Shown one piece after another: positions 1 to 8,737 of a stretch of 64,000 nt of DNA. The notes under the pieces were generated by a model, which worked only from the letters and a program-made list of their open reading frames with translations, was not told where the DNA came from and ran no database searches. Positions within the stretch are counted from its first letter, which is position 1, and each line of letters starts with the position of its first letter. Source of the DNA: Branchiostoma floridae (Eukaryota; Chordata; Leptocardii; Amphioxiformes; Branchiostomatidae); assembly GCF_000003815.2 (NCBI RefSeq), contig NC_049993.1, forward strand, positions 13,199,851-13,263,850, given 5' to 3'. The position numbers were made by a program, and so were the translations under genes.

Positions 1-517
1 CTAGTTCGCATACAGTACCTCTACGTGATAGGAGTATTTTCAAAAAGCCCACACAACTCTATCAAGTCCTATTTTCGGTACAAAAAAGGAATTATCAATC
101 ATAGGAAAATCTATGGCTTTTTAGATCGACAAGCGAATGTATTTGCCGTTTTTGCATAAACAGGGCTCGGTAGTGACTTTCTAGGCGATAAGTCAAAGAT
201 CAAACGTATTGTGCCGCTTATCGATTTAAAAAAAAACGCAATTTACTTTCCTGTTATTCTGCATCTTTTGCATCTAAAAGCCGGTTAGATACAGTATCTT
301 TGGTTTATATGATTGTTGTCGCCACTCTTGGGCGCTGCATTGAACAGCGTATACAAAAACGACTCACGTTGACGAGAGGACCGGCTGCAGTACTCCAGTC
401 AGCCGCGGAGAGTCTCTTTTAGACCGTGTCGTCGAGATTGTTAGCCTGGTATCCAGACATATTATAGCTCCTGAGTCTCATTTGTCCTCTCCCTAGGAGA
501 GAGCCTCATCGAGGAGA
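1..517. other. Upstream flank, no gene seen
   Basis: AT-rich, with no convincing open frame or recognisable domain. The only structure noticed is a short imperfect palindrome around 370-410. It ends where the left inverted-repeat arm begins. Confidence 0.4.
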
Positions 518-564
518 ATGGTTTGCGACCCAGCTTTTAACTCGTTTGGCATGTTGTCTGTCTA

Positions 565-747
565 TACAGTAGAAGCCGCTTAAATGCACACCCAATTTGC
601 CAGAGCATTTCGTGCAATTATCCGAATGGTGCAATAAAGCGAAGTTATTAAGCTGGGCTGCACCAGTCCACCGTGGGATTTGGGGATTTCGTGCAATTAA
701 CAGAAGTGTGCGATAATCCCTTGTGCAATTAACTGGCTTCCACTGTA
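565..747. mobile_element. TA-flanked MITE in left arm (Tc1/mariner-like ends)
   Basis: Terminal inverted repeats of about 25 bp, 21 of 25 matching, begin TACAGTRGAAGCC. The ends read TA-CAGT...ACTG-TA, typical of Tc1/mariner-type non-autonomous elements. No coding capacity. The right arm shows the same flanks joined at a single TATA, giving a direct empty site. Confidence 0.85.
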
Positions 748-1015
748 TTTGTCCAATTTCTTCTATTTTTTCAACGACTTGTGGAGCCTAGTAGAGGCTA
801 CATTTATTGACATACTTTTTTCCTTGATATGAGCTACTTCAGTTCATTTATCAATTTCTAAAACGCGGTCAACTTATAGGCTTTCTAGCTTTTGACCACC
901 TTTGCACAGTACCGTTCCTTTTTGTGTACTTATCCTAGATATCTGTATGTGCAAAATAAACAATAACGTTTGTGCAGAATAAAAGAACTTTTTAAAAAAT
1001 GAGCATTTTCAACAA

Positions 1016-1197
1016 TACAGTCAAACCTGTATTAGGGGCCACCTCTACAGAGGGGCCACCTGTCCATAGTGGCCACTTTTTGTCGGTCCCTTGGGTATTT
1101 TATCTACAAGTTACCACCTCTATACAGAGGCCACCTGTCTATAGTGGCCAAATTTGTCCGGTCCCTTGAGTGGCCGCTATAGACAGGTTTGACTGTA
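1016..1197. mobile_element. Second TA-flanked MITE in left arm
   Basis: Perfect 15-bp terminal inverted repeats, TACAGTCAAACCTGT and its complement. The interior holds repeated GGCCACCTCTA and ATAGTGGCCA words in direct and inverted order. No coding capacity. The corresponding site in the right arm lacks the element. Confidence 0.88.
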
Positions 1198-1305
1198 GTC
1201 TCAAAAAGGCAAACAAGCGCGCCTATGTATTGGTTTCATACTAGAGAAAATCAAATGGAAAGAAGTCTGACGTTTGCCAAAATTTGTTGGTGTATTTGTT
1301 TATCT

Positions 1306-1791
1306 GTTGTCATGGCGTTCATATGTTCCGATCATTTATGTAAACAAAACACGAATGTAAATGTTGGATGAAAGAATGTGGTCTCTCTAAAGTTCAAAGC
1401 AATTCGTGGTGAATCTTGACTTTTATCTTTTTTTTTACCATGTTTGCTCACTTCTAGATCTATTGAACATGCAGGAAAGTTTGAACTCACACTCCACGGG
1501 TAAAAATTGATTGCTCCAAGTTCCCCAAACACCACTCGACAGTTCGCCTCTTTCGTTTTTGTGGACACACCTGGGGTCAGCGTCAGGTGCATCACTTCCG
1601 GGTTGATACTCGTATCTTTGTTCTGTGACACCTCTGTTTACTCTTCCGCGGGGCATATACGTATTTTGGAAGCTAAGTCATCAGTAGACAGGTATCTGTG
1701 CGGTTTTTATTTTCAAGACGTTAGGATCGGCGATCTACCGTCAACCAAAGGACATTTGATGTAAAATTCGACCTACAGAGACGCGTAAGAC
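1306..1791. other. NLR-A promoter/5' UTR region
   Basis: Lies between the left repeat arm and the NLR-A start codon and should contain the promoter and 5' UTR. No TATA box or other core element stands out, and open frames here are short and unrelated to known domains. Confidence 0.35.
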
Positions 1792-1816
1792 ATGGCCGGG
1801 AACCAGTCAAGTACGA
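1792..1816 (+). CDS. NLR-A exon 1 (start codon, eight codons)
   Basis: ATG GCC GGG..., encoding MAGNQSST plus one base, then the donor ACGA|GTAAGT. The single base joins the two-base start of the Death exon to give Arg. NLR-B has an equally short first exon (MAASKL plus one base) with the same phase-1 intron, which supports this start. No TATA box or transcription start could be fixed upstream. Confidence 0.8.
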
Positions 1817-4800
1817 GTAAGTTCTGTTATCGTATCACACAATTCAACGACAACAAACTAGCTGGTCAGCAGTCCATAGTCAAGTCCTTCTAGACCGCTA
1901 CTTCCTGCCACTGAACACTAATAGCCAGTTCAGAGTTGTTACTGAATGAATGAAGACCTTTTGGTACCCACTTGGTTAAGTACAGGTCACAACAAAAGAT
2001 ACATGACTAAAGTTAGTACTAGTCACAATATATTGCAGTGAAGCATGAACAGCACTTTCACTTTGCAAAGTAAGACGACGTAAACTCCTTAACGTCTTTT
2101 TGGCAGTCAACTAGCTAAACAAGGACACTCGTGCATAGTATGTATGTAACTCATTTCACATTTGATCTTTGGGCGTGGTGTGACCTCTCTTTTGTTCACG
2201 GTCTGTCACGGGCCGTCGCCATTGTACCTGCAAACATTGAGTCACGTATTAAAGTACTGTACTACCACTGCTGGTGTATTGACGTTAACTCGGCATACAG
2301 ACCGAGGGGGTAATCTAAAAGACGTTAAGCCTTAATAGATTACATGTTAAACATTAGTATGGCAAGGTAAGACAGGTTAGTAACGTGTTTTTTTTTTGGT
2401 TGGTTTGCGCAGTAGTGCCTCCTGGCCATGTTCTGGTTTTATTGACATGGCATTACCCATGAAGGTCGAGGTTTCGGGAGTAAACACAAATTTAAACCTG
2501 TATGGGGAGGGGGAGGGGGGTTACGCTATGTCTGTAGCGATTTTACGATCAATACTACTGTGATGCTGAAAGCGTTCTACTACAGTGGTCTATTTAAAAA
2601 AATATCTATGTCATACGTACGCGAGCTAGACCTAGTTTTTTTTCAGCAGTAAGGTTTTGTTTCTTGCTTTCAGAAGAGCGTTATAAGTTGGTAGAGTCGT
2701 TTTAAAGTTGTAATAATCTTTAATTTTGGTCAGTGATATATGACTGTTTAGAAACTTAGAAATCAAACTCAGTGGATTTTAAATATACATCCACATATAC
2801 TCTTTTGGATTCGCAACATGTTTCTTCAACGTTTTGAGCATCGACGTGCCGAATAATTTTGAATTAGATATGGTTACCAAAAATACTCACAACGTACTTA
2901 TCATTCTATAGATTGAAAAGAAAAAAATCAACAATCTTGGACAAAAGACTTGCTATACTGACTAAAAAAAATACCATTTTTGAAGTTCAATGAAAAAAGG
3001 GTGCAGATGAGTTGCATTGAAAAACGTCATCAAGTGTAAAGTTTCAACCTTATTGTTCTAGGACTGGACAAAGCTGTCAGCATTGTGGTCGAGAATGGGG
3101 GAATGAGGGCATTCAAGCCCCTGGCTCGTAGACTTGGGCTCAGCGAGGACGACATCGACACCGTAACCGTCGCCGCGCCGCAAGACCTCACGGAGCAAAA
3201 GCAACAGATGCTGAGGCTGTGGAGGGAACGTAACGGTACACGAGCGACCCCTAGCAGACTGATGGAGGCTTGCAGGCACGTGGGCCTCACAGACGTGGCA
3301 GAGAAAATCCAGAGGGCGATGATTATAGGAACGCTATCTGGTGAGTTCTTTTCTTTAACTTATATAAGAACGGAGATATCGCTTTGTGTCTGTCTGTTTG
3401 TTTGTCTTGGTGTGTGTTTGGTTACTCTTCTGTTGGCCCCGATCCAAGTTTGTTCCCGGGCTTAGTGACACCAGCGTGGTTCATTTTTCTGCTTCATCTT
3501 ATATCAACTCGGTGTTATAATAGATGTTCCTAGACCACAACAAACAACAAGCGCAAGAATAATGCTAACATTTTGCAATTGCTTTCAACACTGGAATTAA
3601 CACTAGTTTAAGGACTTGCCCCTCTACATTTTCGGACGAACTCCGTCACTTTGTTCACAGAATGGATGACCCTTTTATTACCACTTTTGCAGGAGTCTAT
3701 CAGAAGTATCAAAAAGTTTGTGTCGCCCCCCGTCAGTGTTGAGTGTGGGCCGGTGGCCTCTAATGTACACTGCCTCCTTCACGCCTCGCGCAAAGAAATC
3801 CTGGTCGGAATCTAGGATTTGACTTTATGGTTGGATGTAAAGTGTTAGCATTTTTCTATTGTGTATTCTACCAACACAGATAAACTTTCATGCTAAGCGT
3901 ACAATTCTACAATTCTGTTTCATAGAACAAACTCATGATGACGTATTCGTGGGTGACGTCTGCGAACAAGCGCTGAAGAAGTACTACAAGAGGACACAGT
4001 CGTACTACACCCCCCTCAACTGGTGTCCGTGGGTCGAGCTGGGGCAAAAGGACAGCCACGTACCCGTCCGGGTGAACCGCATCACACGGGAGCTGTGCAC
4101 GCCTGCCGAACTGGCCAAGGAAGAGCTTCTGACGGAAGATGACGCCGTTATCATGGCAGATGACATCAAGCGAATCATCTTCGAGGGTCCTCCTGGAATC
4201 GGGAAGACGACTCTATTGCGTAACATCGTCTGTCATTGGTCGAACAACGGTCAGAAGTTCAAAGGTCTGAAGATGGTGTTCGCGCTGAAAGGTCGCCATC
4301 TCAAGGCGTCGGAGGACTTGTTTGACGCCATTTACCAACACAACATCCTGCCAAGGGACTTTAAGATCACCAAAGATCGTCTGCAAGAGTGGGTACAGAA
4401 TAACCAAGACAAGGTAATGTTACAAGCAGTAAATATCATTGCTAATATAATAAAACATTGTTTTAGACATAACCGTATCACACCTTACTCTTAACCTTAC
4501 AGATAACTGTTGTTTAATGTTGTAGTGGTTGTATTCACTAAAAATTGAATAATGTATATGTCTTCTATTTGCTAATAAAATCCGTCTTATCTACTTTCTT
4601 AAGGTCATGTTCATCATTGATGCGATTGAAGAAACTCCCGGTTTTGACCGAGACCATTTCATGGCAAGGCTCATCTTCGGTAACTATCTCCGTGAGAGCT
4701 ACGTGGTGCTCACCACCACTGCCATACACAATCTTACCGTGCCGATCTTAAAGTCGTGCGACGCCTACTACGTTGTGGAAGGCTTCAACCAAGAAGACAT

Positions 4801-7222
4801 CGACACCTTTGTGGGGAAGTTCTTCAAGAACGACAGGGAAGCATCTGGGATTCGAGCCCTGCTGACTCAATACGGCCAAACAAGTCTTGTAGACCTGTGT
4901 AAGACGCCCATGTACCTCATGCTTCTCTGTCTTCTGTGGAAAGAAAAAGACCGAACGCGACCGGATACAGTGACGAGACTCTTCGAAGGGATAGTCGACA
5001 TCTCTCTCCGCAAATACTGCGAGAAACATCTTCACCTAGATCCAAAAGAAGAGATACCCGATGATCTTCAGTGTAAACTTGACGAACTGTACGAACTCTC
5101 TTGGAGAACTCTTCTTAACGAGAAAGGTCCGGTCGCCTTGAAGGAAATTGAAGTAAAGAACATCAGAGAAAGTATGGTCAAGCTTGGGTTTCTTATCAAG
5201 GAGAAAGGACATCAGGCTGAGAAGTTCGCGTTCGGGCACAGACTCCTCCGCGAGCTTTTCGCTGCCAAGTACGTGGTGAAGACAAACCGTAAAGACTTGT
5301 ACGACATGATGTGGAGTAAGGGCTGTCACTCCATGCACAAGTTTAACACTGTGTGCCTCTTCGTAGCAGGACTGCTAGGGGAGCATGCGAACCCGTTGTT
5401 TGAGTCCTTCGCGGACAGCCACACCGCGATGATAGCGGACACCACTTGTTCCCCGTGTTGCATCGACACCAATACCACCCTAGCCTGCCGGTGTATCGTC
5501 GAAAGCACGCAACCACGTCAATTTGGCCTCCTCGTTGCGGAAACGCTCACGGCGAACATGGGATCGGGGCGCGCCATCTCTCTCAACTTCTTCCGCCGGC
5601 ATCCCAAGTTAAACACCCTTCTCGGTCTCTCCTACATCGTAGAGAACATAATATGCTTAGACGACCATGGCAGAGTGGATGACTCTAAGAGAATATCTCT
5701 CGTTCTAGACAATTTGTGGATTTATCGCCAGAAAGGTCTAGCTAGCTTGGGGCAGGCTATCATGAAGACCCGGTGCATAGACAGTCTCTCCATCTCTGCA
5801 ACAGGCCTTGATGTCAGTCTAACCAACCCAAGGAGCAAGGATGGCACCAACGACGGCATGTGCAGCTTCTTCGAAGCAATCGGTGACTCTAGAAGTATGA
5901 TCAGAGCATTGACGATCACTGCACAGATAGATCGGATGAGCGAGTCTGCTATCCGAGCCATCCCCGAATCCTTCAAGAACAACGTGAACTTGGAGCAGCT
6001 GGACCTTTTCACACTGTTCTCCAAGAGATGTTCATACCGCTGTGACAATGATGAAAGAAATCCGTGTGCTCGCACCAAACACATAGAGATGCATCTCACT
6101 GATGTCGCGAAGGCGTTAGAGGGCATGTCAAACCTTCAATGCCTTAGGATCTCAGCAAATATCCTCCGGGAAGAAATGTCTCAGACTCTATTCGTCCCAG
6201 TCTTGCAGAGTCATTCCAGCATTCAGGCTCTCCATGTCGTTGGTCAGGTCAAAGGACGAGGCCACTTGACCATGACAGGGGTGAGATCTCTCTCTGGAAT
6301 TCTGGAAAAGAACCGGAAGTTGGAAGCCGTCAGCATCCGGTTGACGACAGTGTCGGAGGACACCGGTGAACCACTGGCAGCCGCTCTTTGTGAAGGACTT
6401 TGCAAGACAAGCGCGACCTCTATCGAGCTCCTCTTTAACTGCATCTTACCCCATGAGGCTCGCACCTTCGCAGACATTGTGAAGACAAACGTAAACGTTA
6501 CAGATGTCACCTACTCATGGCACACGATGTTTCCTTCTTTTCTTAAGACCTTAGCAAACAGCGTCAGAGTCTCCGCAACCCTGGAAAGATTGGTGCTCTG
6601 CGGAAAGTTTGAGGACAGTGAATCGTTGGTAAAACTGGTGAAAGCTGCTATGGCAAACGAAAAACTTGGATCCCTCGTCTTGAACGGCAAGTATCTTCTC
6701 GATCGGACGGTCTCTGATGTCACAGCGTGCTTGAAAGGACGACAGAAAGACAGGGAATTGGACCGTCCGTTTATTTTGCAACTTTCAGGCGATGTAGTGG
6801 GAGACAGCGCAGAAGAAGCCATGACCGAGCTCGATCAACTGTCAAAGTCGAGCGCCGATTGTAACATTGTGGTCCACAACACTCTGTCAGTGGAAACACA
6901 CCCCGATGCGTTTATTGGAAGTCTGCAGCTGAGAGCTAAGATGAGGGCAAATAGAGAAAGACTGCGCACTCTCTCCGAGAGGTCGCGCCAAGCTTCTGAG
7001 ACCTCACTCCGAGAAGTACAAAGTCGAGTTCGGAAGAGACGTGTAAGGCGCGGGAAAAGGAGAGGACGAAACAGAGAAGAGCGGACTCCATCAATAGAAG
7101 AGGCGAATGGCGAAAGACAGAACTGGCTAAAATGGCACGTTATCATGGGACTAGTCATCATTGTTGTTGTTGTAGTTGTTATAGTCATAACGACAGGCAT
7201 TGTCGCTGCAAAGTGCACGTGA
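1792..7222 (+). CDS. NLR-A: Death-NACHT-LRR-like receptor with C-terminal membrane anchor (four exons)
   Basis: Spliced CDS 1792-1816, 3062-3340, 3926-4413, 4604-7222 (3411 nt, 1136 aa); every junction is GT-AG and all phases agree. Residues ~10-100 form a Death domain. Residues ~102-180 are a pre-NACHT segment with YYTPLNW. NACHT follows: Walker A GPPGIGKTT at 189-197 and Walker B VMFIIDAIEE at 265-274. The helical-domain signature FGHRLLRELFAAK follows, then degenerate LRR-like repeats. The C-terminus has an Arg/Lys-rich stretch and a hydrophobic helix of about 22 residues (~1111-1132) before a five-residue tail. By family, such proteins are ATP-dependent innate sensors that signal through Death-domain contacts; ligand and partners are unknown. 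The start ATG at 1792 has A at -3 and G at +4, and exon 1 splices in phase to the Death exon. It is a tandem paralogue of NLR-B. Tail-anchoring at ER or mitochondrial membrane is an inference. Confidence 0.9.
1817..3061 (+). other. NLR-A intron 1
   Basis: Phase-1 GT-AG intron of 1245 bp, AT-rich, with a short poly-G/A tract near 2503-2520 and poly-T near 2389. No gene or clear repeat seen inside. Confidence 0.75.
3062..3340 (+). CDS. NLR-A exon 2: Death domain
   Basis: Acceptor TTGTTCTAG|GA and donor TCTG|GTGAGT. The open frame starts at LDKAVSIVVENG and holds Death-fold signatures: FKPLARRLGLSEDDID, EQKQQMLRLWRER, TPSRLMEACRHVGL, DVAEKIQ. It enters with two bases and leaves with one, as does the NLR-B Death exon. 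The domain would mediate homotypic Death-domain interactions. Confidence 0.9.
3341..3925 (+). other. NLR-A intron 2
   Basis: Phase-1 GT-AG intron of 585 bp between the Death and NACHT exons. It has a short TGTCTGTTTG-type simple stretch near 3385. Nothing else recognised. Confidence 0.75.
3926..4413 (+). CDS. NLR-A exon 3: pre-NACHT and Walker A
   Basis: Acceptor TGTTTCATAG|AA and donor GACAAG|GTAATG, ending in phase 0. It encodes residues 102-264 with the P-loop GPPGIGKTT and the conserved [10 protein letters not shown] strand. An open frame continues 5' to an upstream ATG at 3859, but that stretch lies before the acceptor and has no counterpart in NLR-B. Confidence 0.9.
4604..7222 (+). CDS. 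NLR-A exon 4: Walker B to C-terminal anchor
   Basis: Acceptor CTTTCTTAAG|GTC, phase 0, 872 codons plus TGA. It begins VMFIIDAIEE (Walker B), continues through sensor strand YVVLTTTA, the winged-helix/HD2-like region and the conserved CSPCC...CRC cluster (residues 546-562), and then LRR-like repeats. It ends in a basic stretch and a Val/Ile-rich helix. NLR-B carries exons 3 and 4 as one uninterrupted exon. Confidence 0.92.
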   Translation, partial: VMFIIDAIEETPGFDRDHFMARLIFGNYLRESYVVLTTTAIHNLTVPILKSCDAYYVVEGFNQEDIDTFVGKFFKNDREASGIRALLTQYGQTSLVDLCKTPMYLMLLCLLWKEKDRTRPDTVTRLFEGIVDISLRKYCEKHLHLDPKEEIPDDLQCKLDELYELSWRTLLNEKGPVALKEIEVKNIRESMVKLGFLIKEKGHQAEKFAFGHRLLRELFAAKYVVKTNRKDLYDMMWSKGCHSMHKFNTVCLFVAGLLGEHANPLFESFADSHTAMIADTTCSPCCIDTNTTLACRCIVESTQPRQFGLLVAETLTANMGSGRAISLNFFRRHPKLNTLLGLSYIVENIICLDDHGRVDDSKRISLVLDNLWIYRQKGLASLGQAIMKTRCIDSLSISATGLDVSLTNPRSKDGTNDGMCSFFEAIGDSRSMIRALTITAQIDRMSESAIRAIPESFKNNVNLEQLDLFTLFSKRCSYRCDNDERNPCARTKHIEMHLTDVAKALEGMSNLQCLRISANILREEMSQTLFVPVLQSHSSIQALHVVGQVKGRGHLTMTGVRSLSGILEKNRKLEAVSIRLTTVSEDTGEPLAAALCEGLCKTSATSIELLFNCILPHEARTFADIVKTNVNVTDVTYSWHTMFPSFLKTLANSVRVSATLERLVLCGKFEDSESLVKLVKAAMANEKLGSLVLNGKYLLDRTVSDVTACLKGRQKDRELDRPFILQLSGDVVGDSAEEAMTELDQLSKSSADCNIVVHNTLSVETHPDAFIGSLQLRAKMRANRERLRTLSERSRQASETSLREVQSRVRKRRVRRGKRRGRNREERTPSIEEANGERQNWLKWHVIMGLVIIVVVVVVIVITTGIVAAKCT

Positions 7223-7307
7223 TAAGAAACTCAGAGCTCTGGAGAAGTATATCTGACTTAGAAAAGTCTTCTTTGCAGATAATGAACCGAACAATATCTC
7301 TATTTTT

Positions 7308-7645
7308 AGATAAACAAAAACAACACGAACAAATTTAGACAAACGTCGGACTTCTTTCCATTTGATTTCATCTAGGATGAAACCAATAAATCTGAACGCA
7401 AAGAACATAACTTTGTGACGAATATCAAGAAGGAACTTGTTTGTCTTTTTGAGACTTAAGTTGAAAATGCTCAATGTTTGCGTAGTTTGTTTACATTTTA
7501 TTGTTTCTTTTGCACAAACAGATATCTCATATTGATTCCAAAAAATGAAATACACTGTAGTACAAGGTGGTCTAAAGCTAGAAATTGGACAAATATAGAC
7601 AGATACTAGTAACATGCCAAATGAGTTAGCTAAGTCGCAAACCAT
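7308..7645 (-). repeat. Right arm of inverted repeat flanking NLR-A
   Basis: Inverted counterpart of 518-1305. It contains unoccupied versions of both MITE insertion sites, near 7594-7597 and 7455-7460. Relative to the left arm it lacks ~100 bp between two copies of TTTCT, as expected of a microhomology deletion. It includes the likely NLR-A poly(A) signal. Confidence 0.85.
7385..7390 (+). terminator. Candidate poly(A) signal of NLR-A
   Basis: AATAAA lies 163 nt after the NLR-A stop codon. It falls inside the right arm of the inverted repeat, so the gene's 3' end may be repeat-derived. No cleavage site can be read from sequence alone. Confidence 0.45.
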
Positions 7646-7745
7646 ACTTCTTGTGGTCAGCTAACTCGTTTGAAATGCTATCTGTCGATATCTCTCTGAT
7701 TTCTAGTATTTCTCCAACGACCAGTGGAGCCTGGTGGAGGTGGGC
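7646..7745 (+). repeat. Third partial copy of the NLR-A flanking repeat, direct orientation
   Basis: Shares CTAACTCGTTTG, CTATCTGTC and GTGGAGCCTGGTGGAGG-like words with left-arm positions ~540-563 and ~765-800, same orientation. It meets the right arm head to head at about 7646, making a palindromic junction. It covers part of the sequence that the right arm has lost. Confidence 0.65.
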
Positions 7746-7792
7746 TAACACTTCCATGCGGACCTCATTCGGACTTAAATGCACACGCACGA

Positions 7793-8013
7793 GTGAACCT
7801 AGCCTCCATAGCGGGCTCTCTGGGACCATTTTTGGGGGCTGATAATACACTGTTTGCTGGCCAATTTTCTTTTTGTACTGGGTCGCTTGTGCTACCTGCC
7901 CGTACACAGCACAAGCGACCCAGCACAAAAAGAACGGCCAGCAAACAGTGTATTCTGAGCCCCAAAAGACGAAAAAGGGGCCCAGAGAGCCTGCTATAGA
8001 GGCTAGTGTGAAC
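7793..8013. mobile_element. Foldback (long hairpin) element
   Basis: Two ~105-nt arms (7793-7894 and 7903-8013) are nearly perfect reverse complements around a spacer of roughly 8 nt. Both contain AATACACTGTTTGCTGGCC, GGGTCGCTTGTGCT and GGCTCTCTGGG. No coding capacity; it resembles a foldback or MITE-type element. It sits about 0.3 kb upstream of the NLR-B start codon. Confidence 0.85.
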
Positions 8014-8334
8014 CCACCTTTCATGGCATTCGAGCCGCGCTGAGTTTGTTGACGTCACACATGAGTGCAGCGGTCCACCGATGTGTCCTTGGTGAGTCAC
8101 ATAAGGAACTGGATATTACCGCACCTATTTACATGTACATGTAGGTGTCCATGACGTGTTCTAACAATAACGGTTTGGGTTTTCCCAAGTGTCACCCGCC
8201 TACGGACAAGTACTTCAGGTTCCAAACACTTCTATATGGCATGTAGACTTTCAACCGTGAAGACGTGCTAAGAGTTCAAGAACGCCCAAGACACCAAGAC
8301 GACATATTTCCGCCGGAACTAACAGGTTGGCAAA

Positions 8335-8353
8335 ATGGCGGCCAGCAAACTAG
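8335..8353 (+). CDS. NLR-B exon 1 (start codon, six codons)
   Basis: AAAATGGCGGCC context, encoding MAASKL plus one base, donor CTAG|GTGAGT. The base combines with AC of the next exon to give Asp. Size and phase match exon 1 of NLR-A. Confidence 0.8.
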
Positions 8354-8697
8354 GTGAGTAACTACTACTGAAAATGATGTCTGTTTTAAACCCTGTTGTG
8401 AAATCATAGTGCTCTGAACACCACATGGGCAGTATTGATGAGTATTGTGCTGTTGAATGTTTCATGTCATACATGAGTTTAAAATACTGAATACATGACA
8501 TGAGCCTCAGGCAGTGTCAACAACGTTTTTTGTCACTGGACGTCGACACTACATATAGCATGATTATAAGCCACTGTAAGGTAAACGTAAGTCCGTTTGT
8601 AGACGCATCAATCAATACTTATGTGTGTGTCCGTGTGTGTGTGTGTGTGTGCATCTGTTCGTGTGTGTGTGTGTGTGTGTGTGTGTACGTGTATGTG

Positions 8698-8737
<40 letters not shown>

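Larger units (their letters stand above)
518..1305 (+). repeat. Left arm of inverted repeat flanking NLR-A
   Basis: Read forward, this matches the reverse complement of 7308-7645 in collinear blocks. Shared words include ATGGTTTGCGAC, TTTGTCCAATTTC, TTTCTAGCTTT.GACCACC, GAGCATTTTCAAC, TATTGGTTTCAT and AAATCAAATGGAAAGAAGTC. The arm is longer than its partner because it carries two MITEs (565-747 and 1016-1197) and about 100 bp absent from the right arm. Confidence 0.85.

Noticed and set aside
3859-3925. Upstream ATG as a start for the NLR-A NACHT exon
   Set aside because: It precedes a good acceptor at 3925 and would lose the Death domain, which splices in phase.
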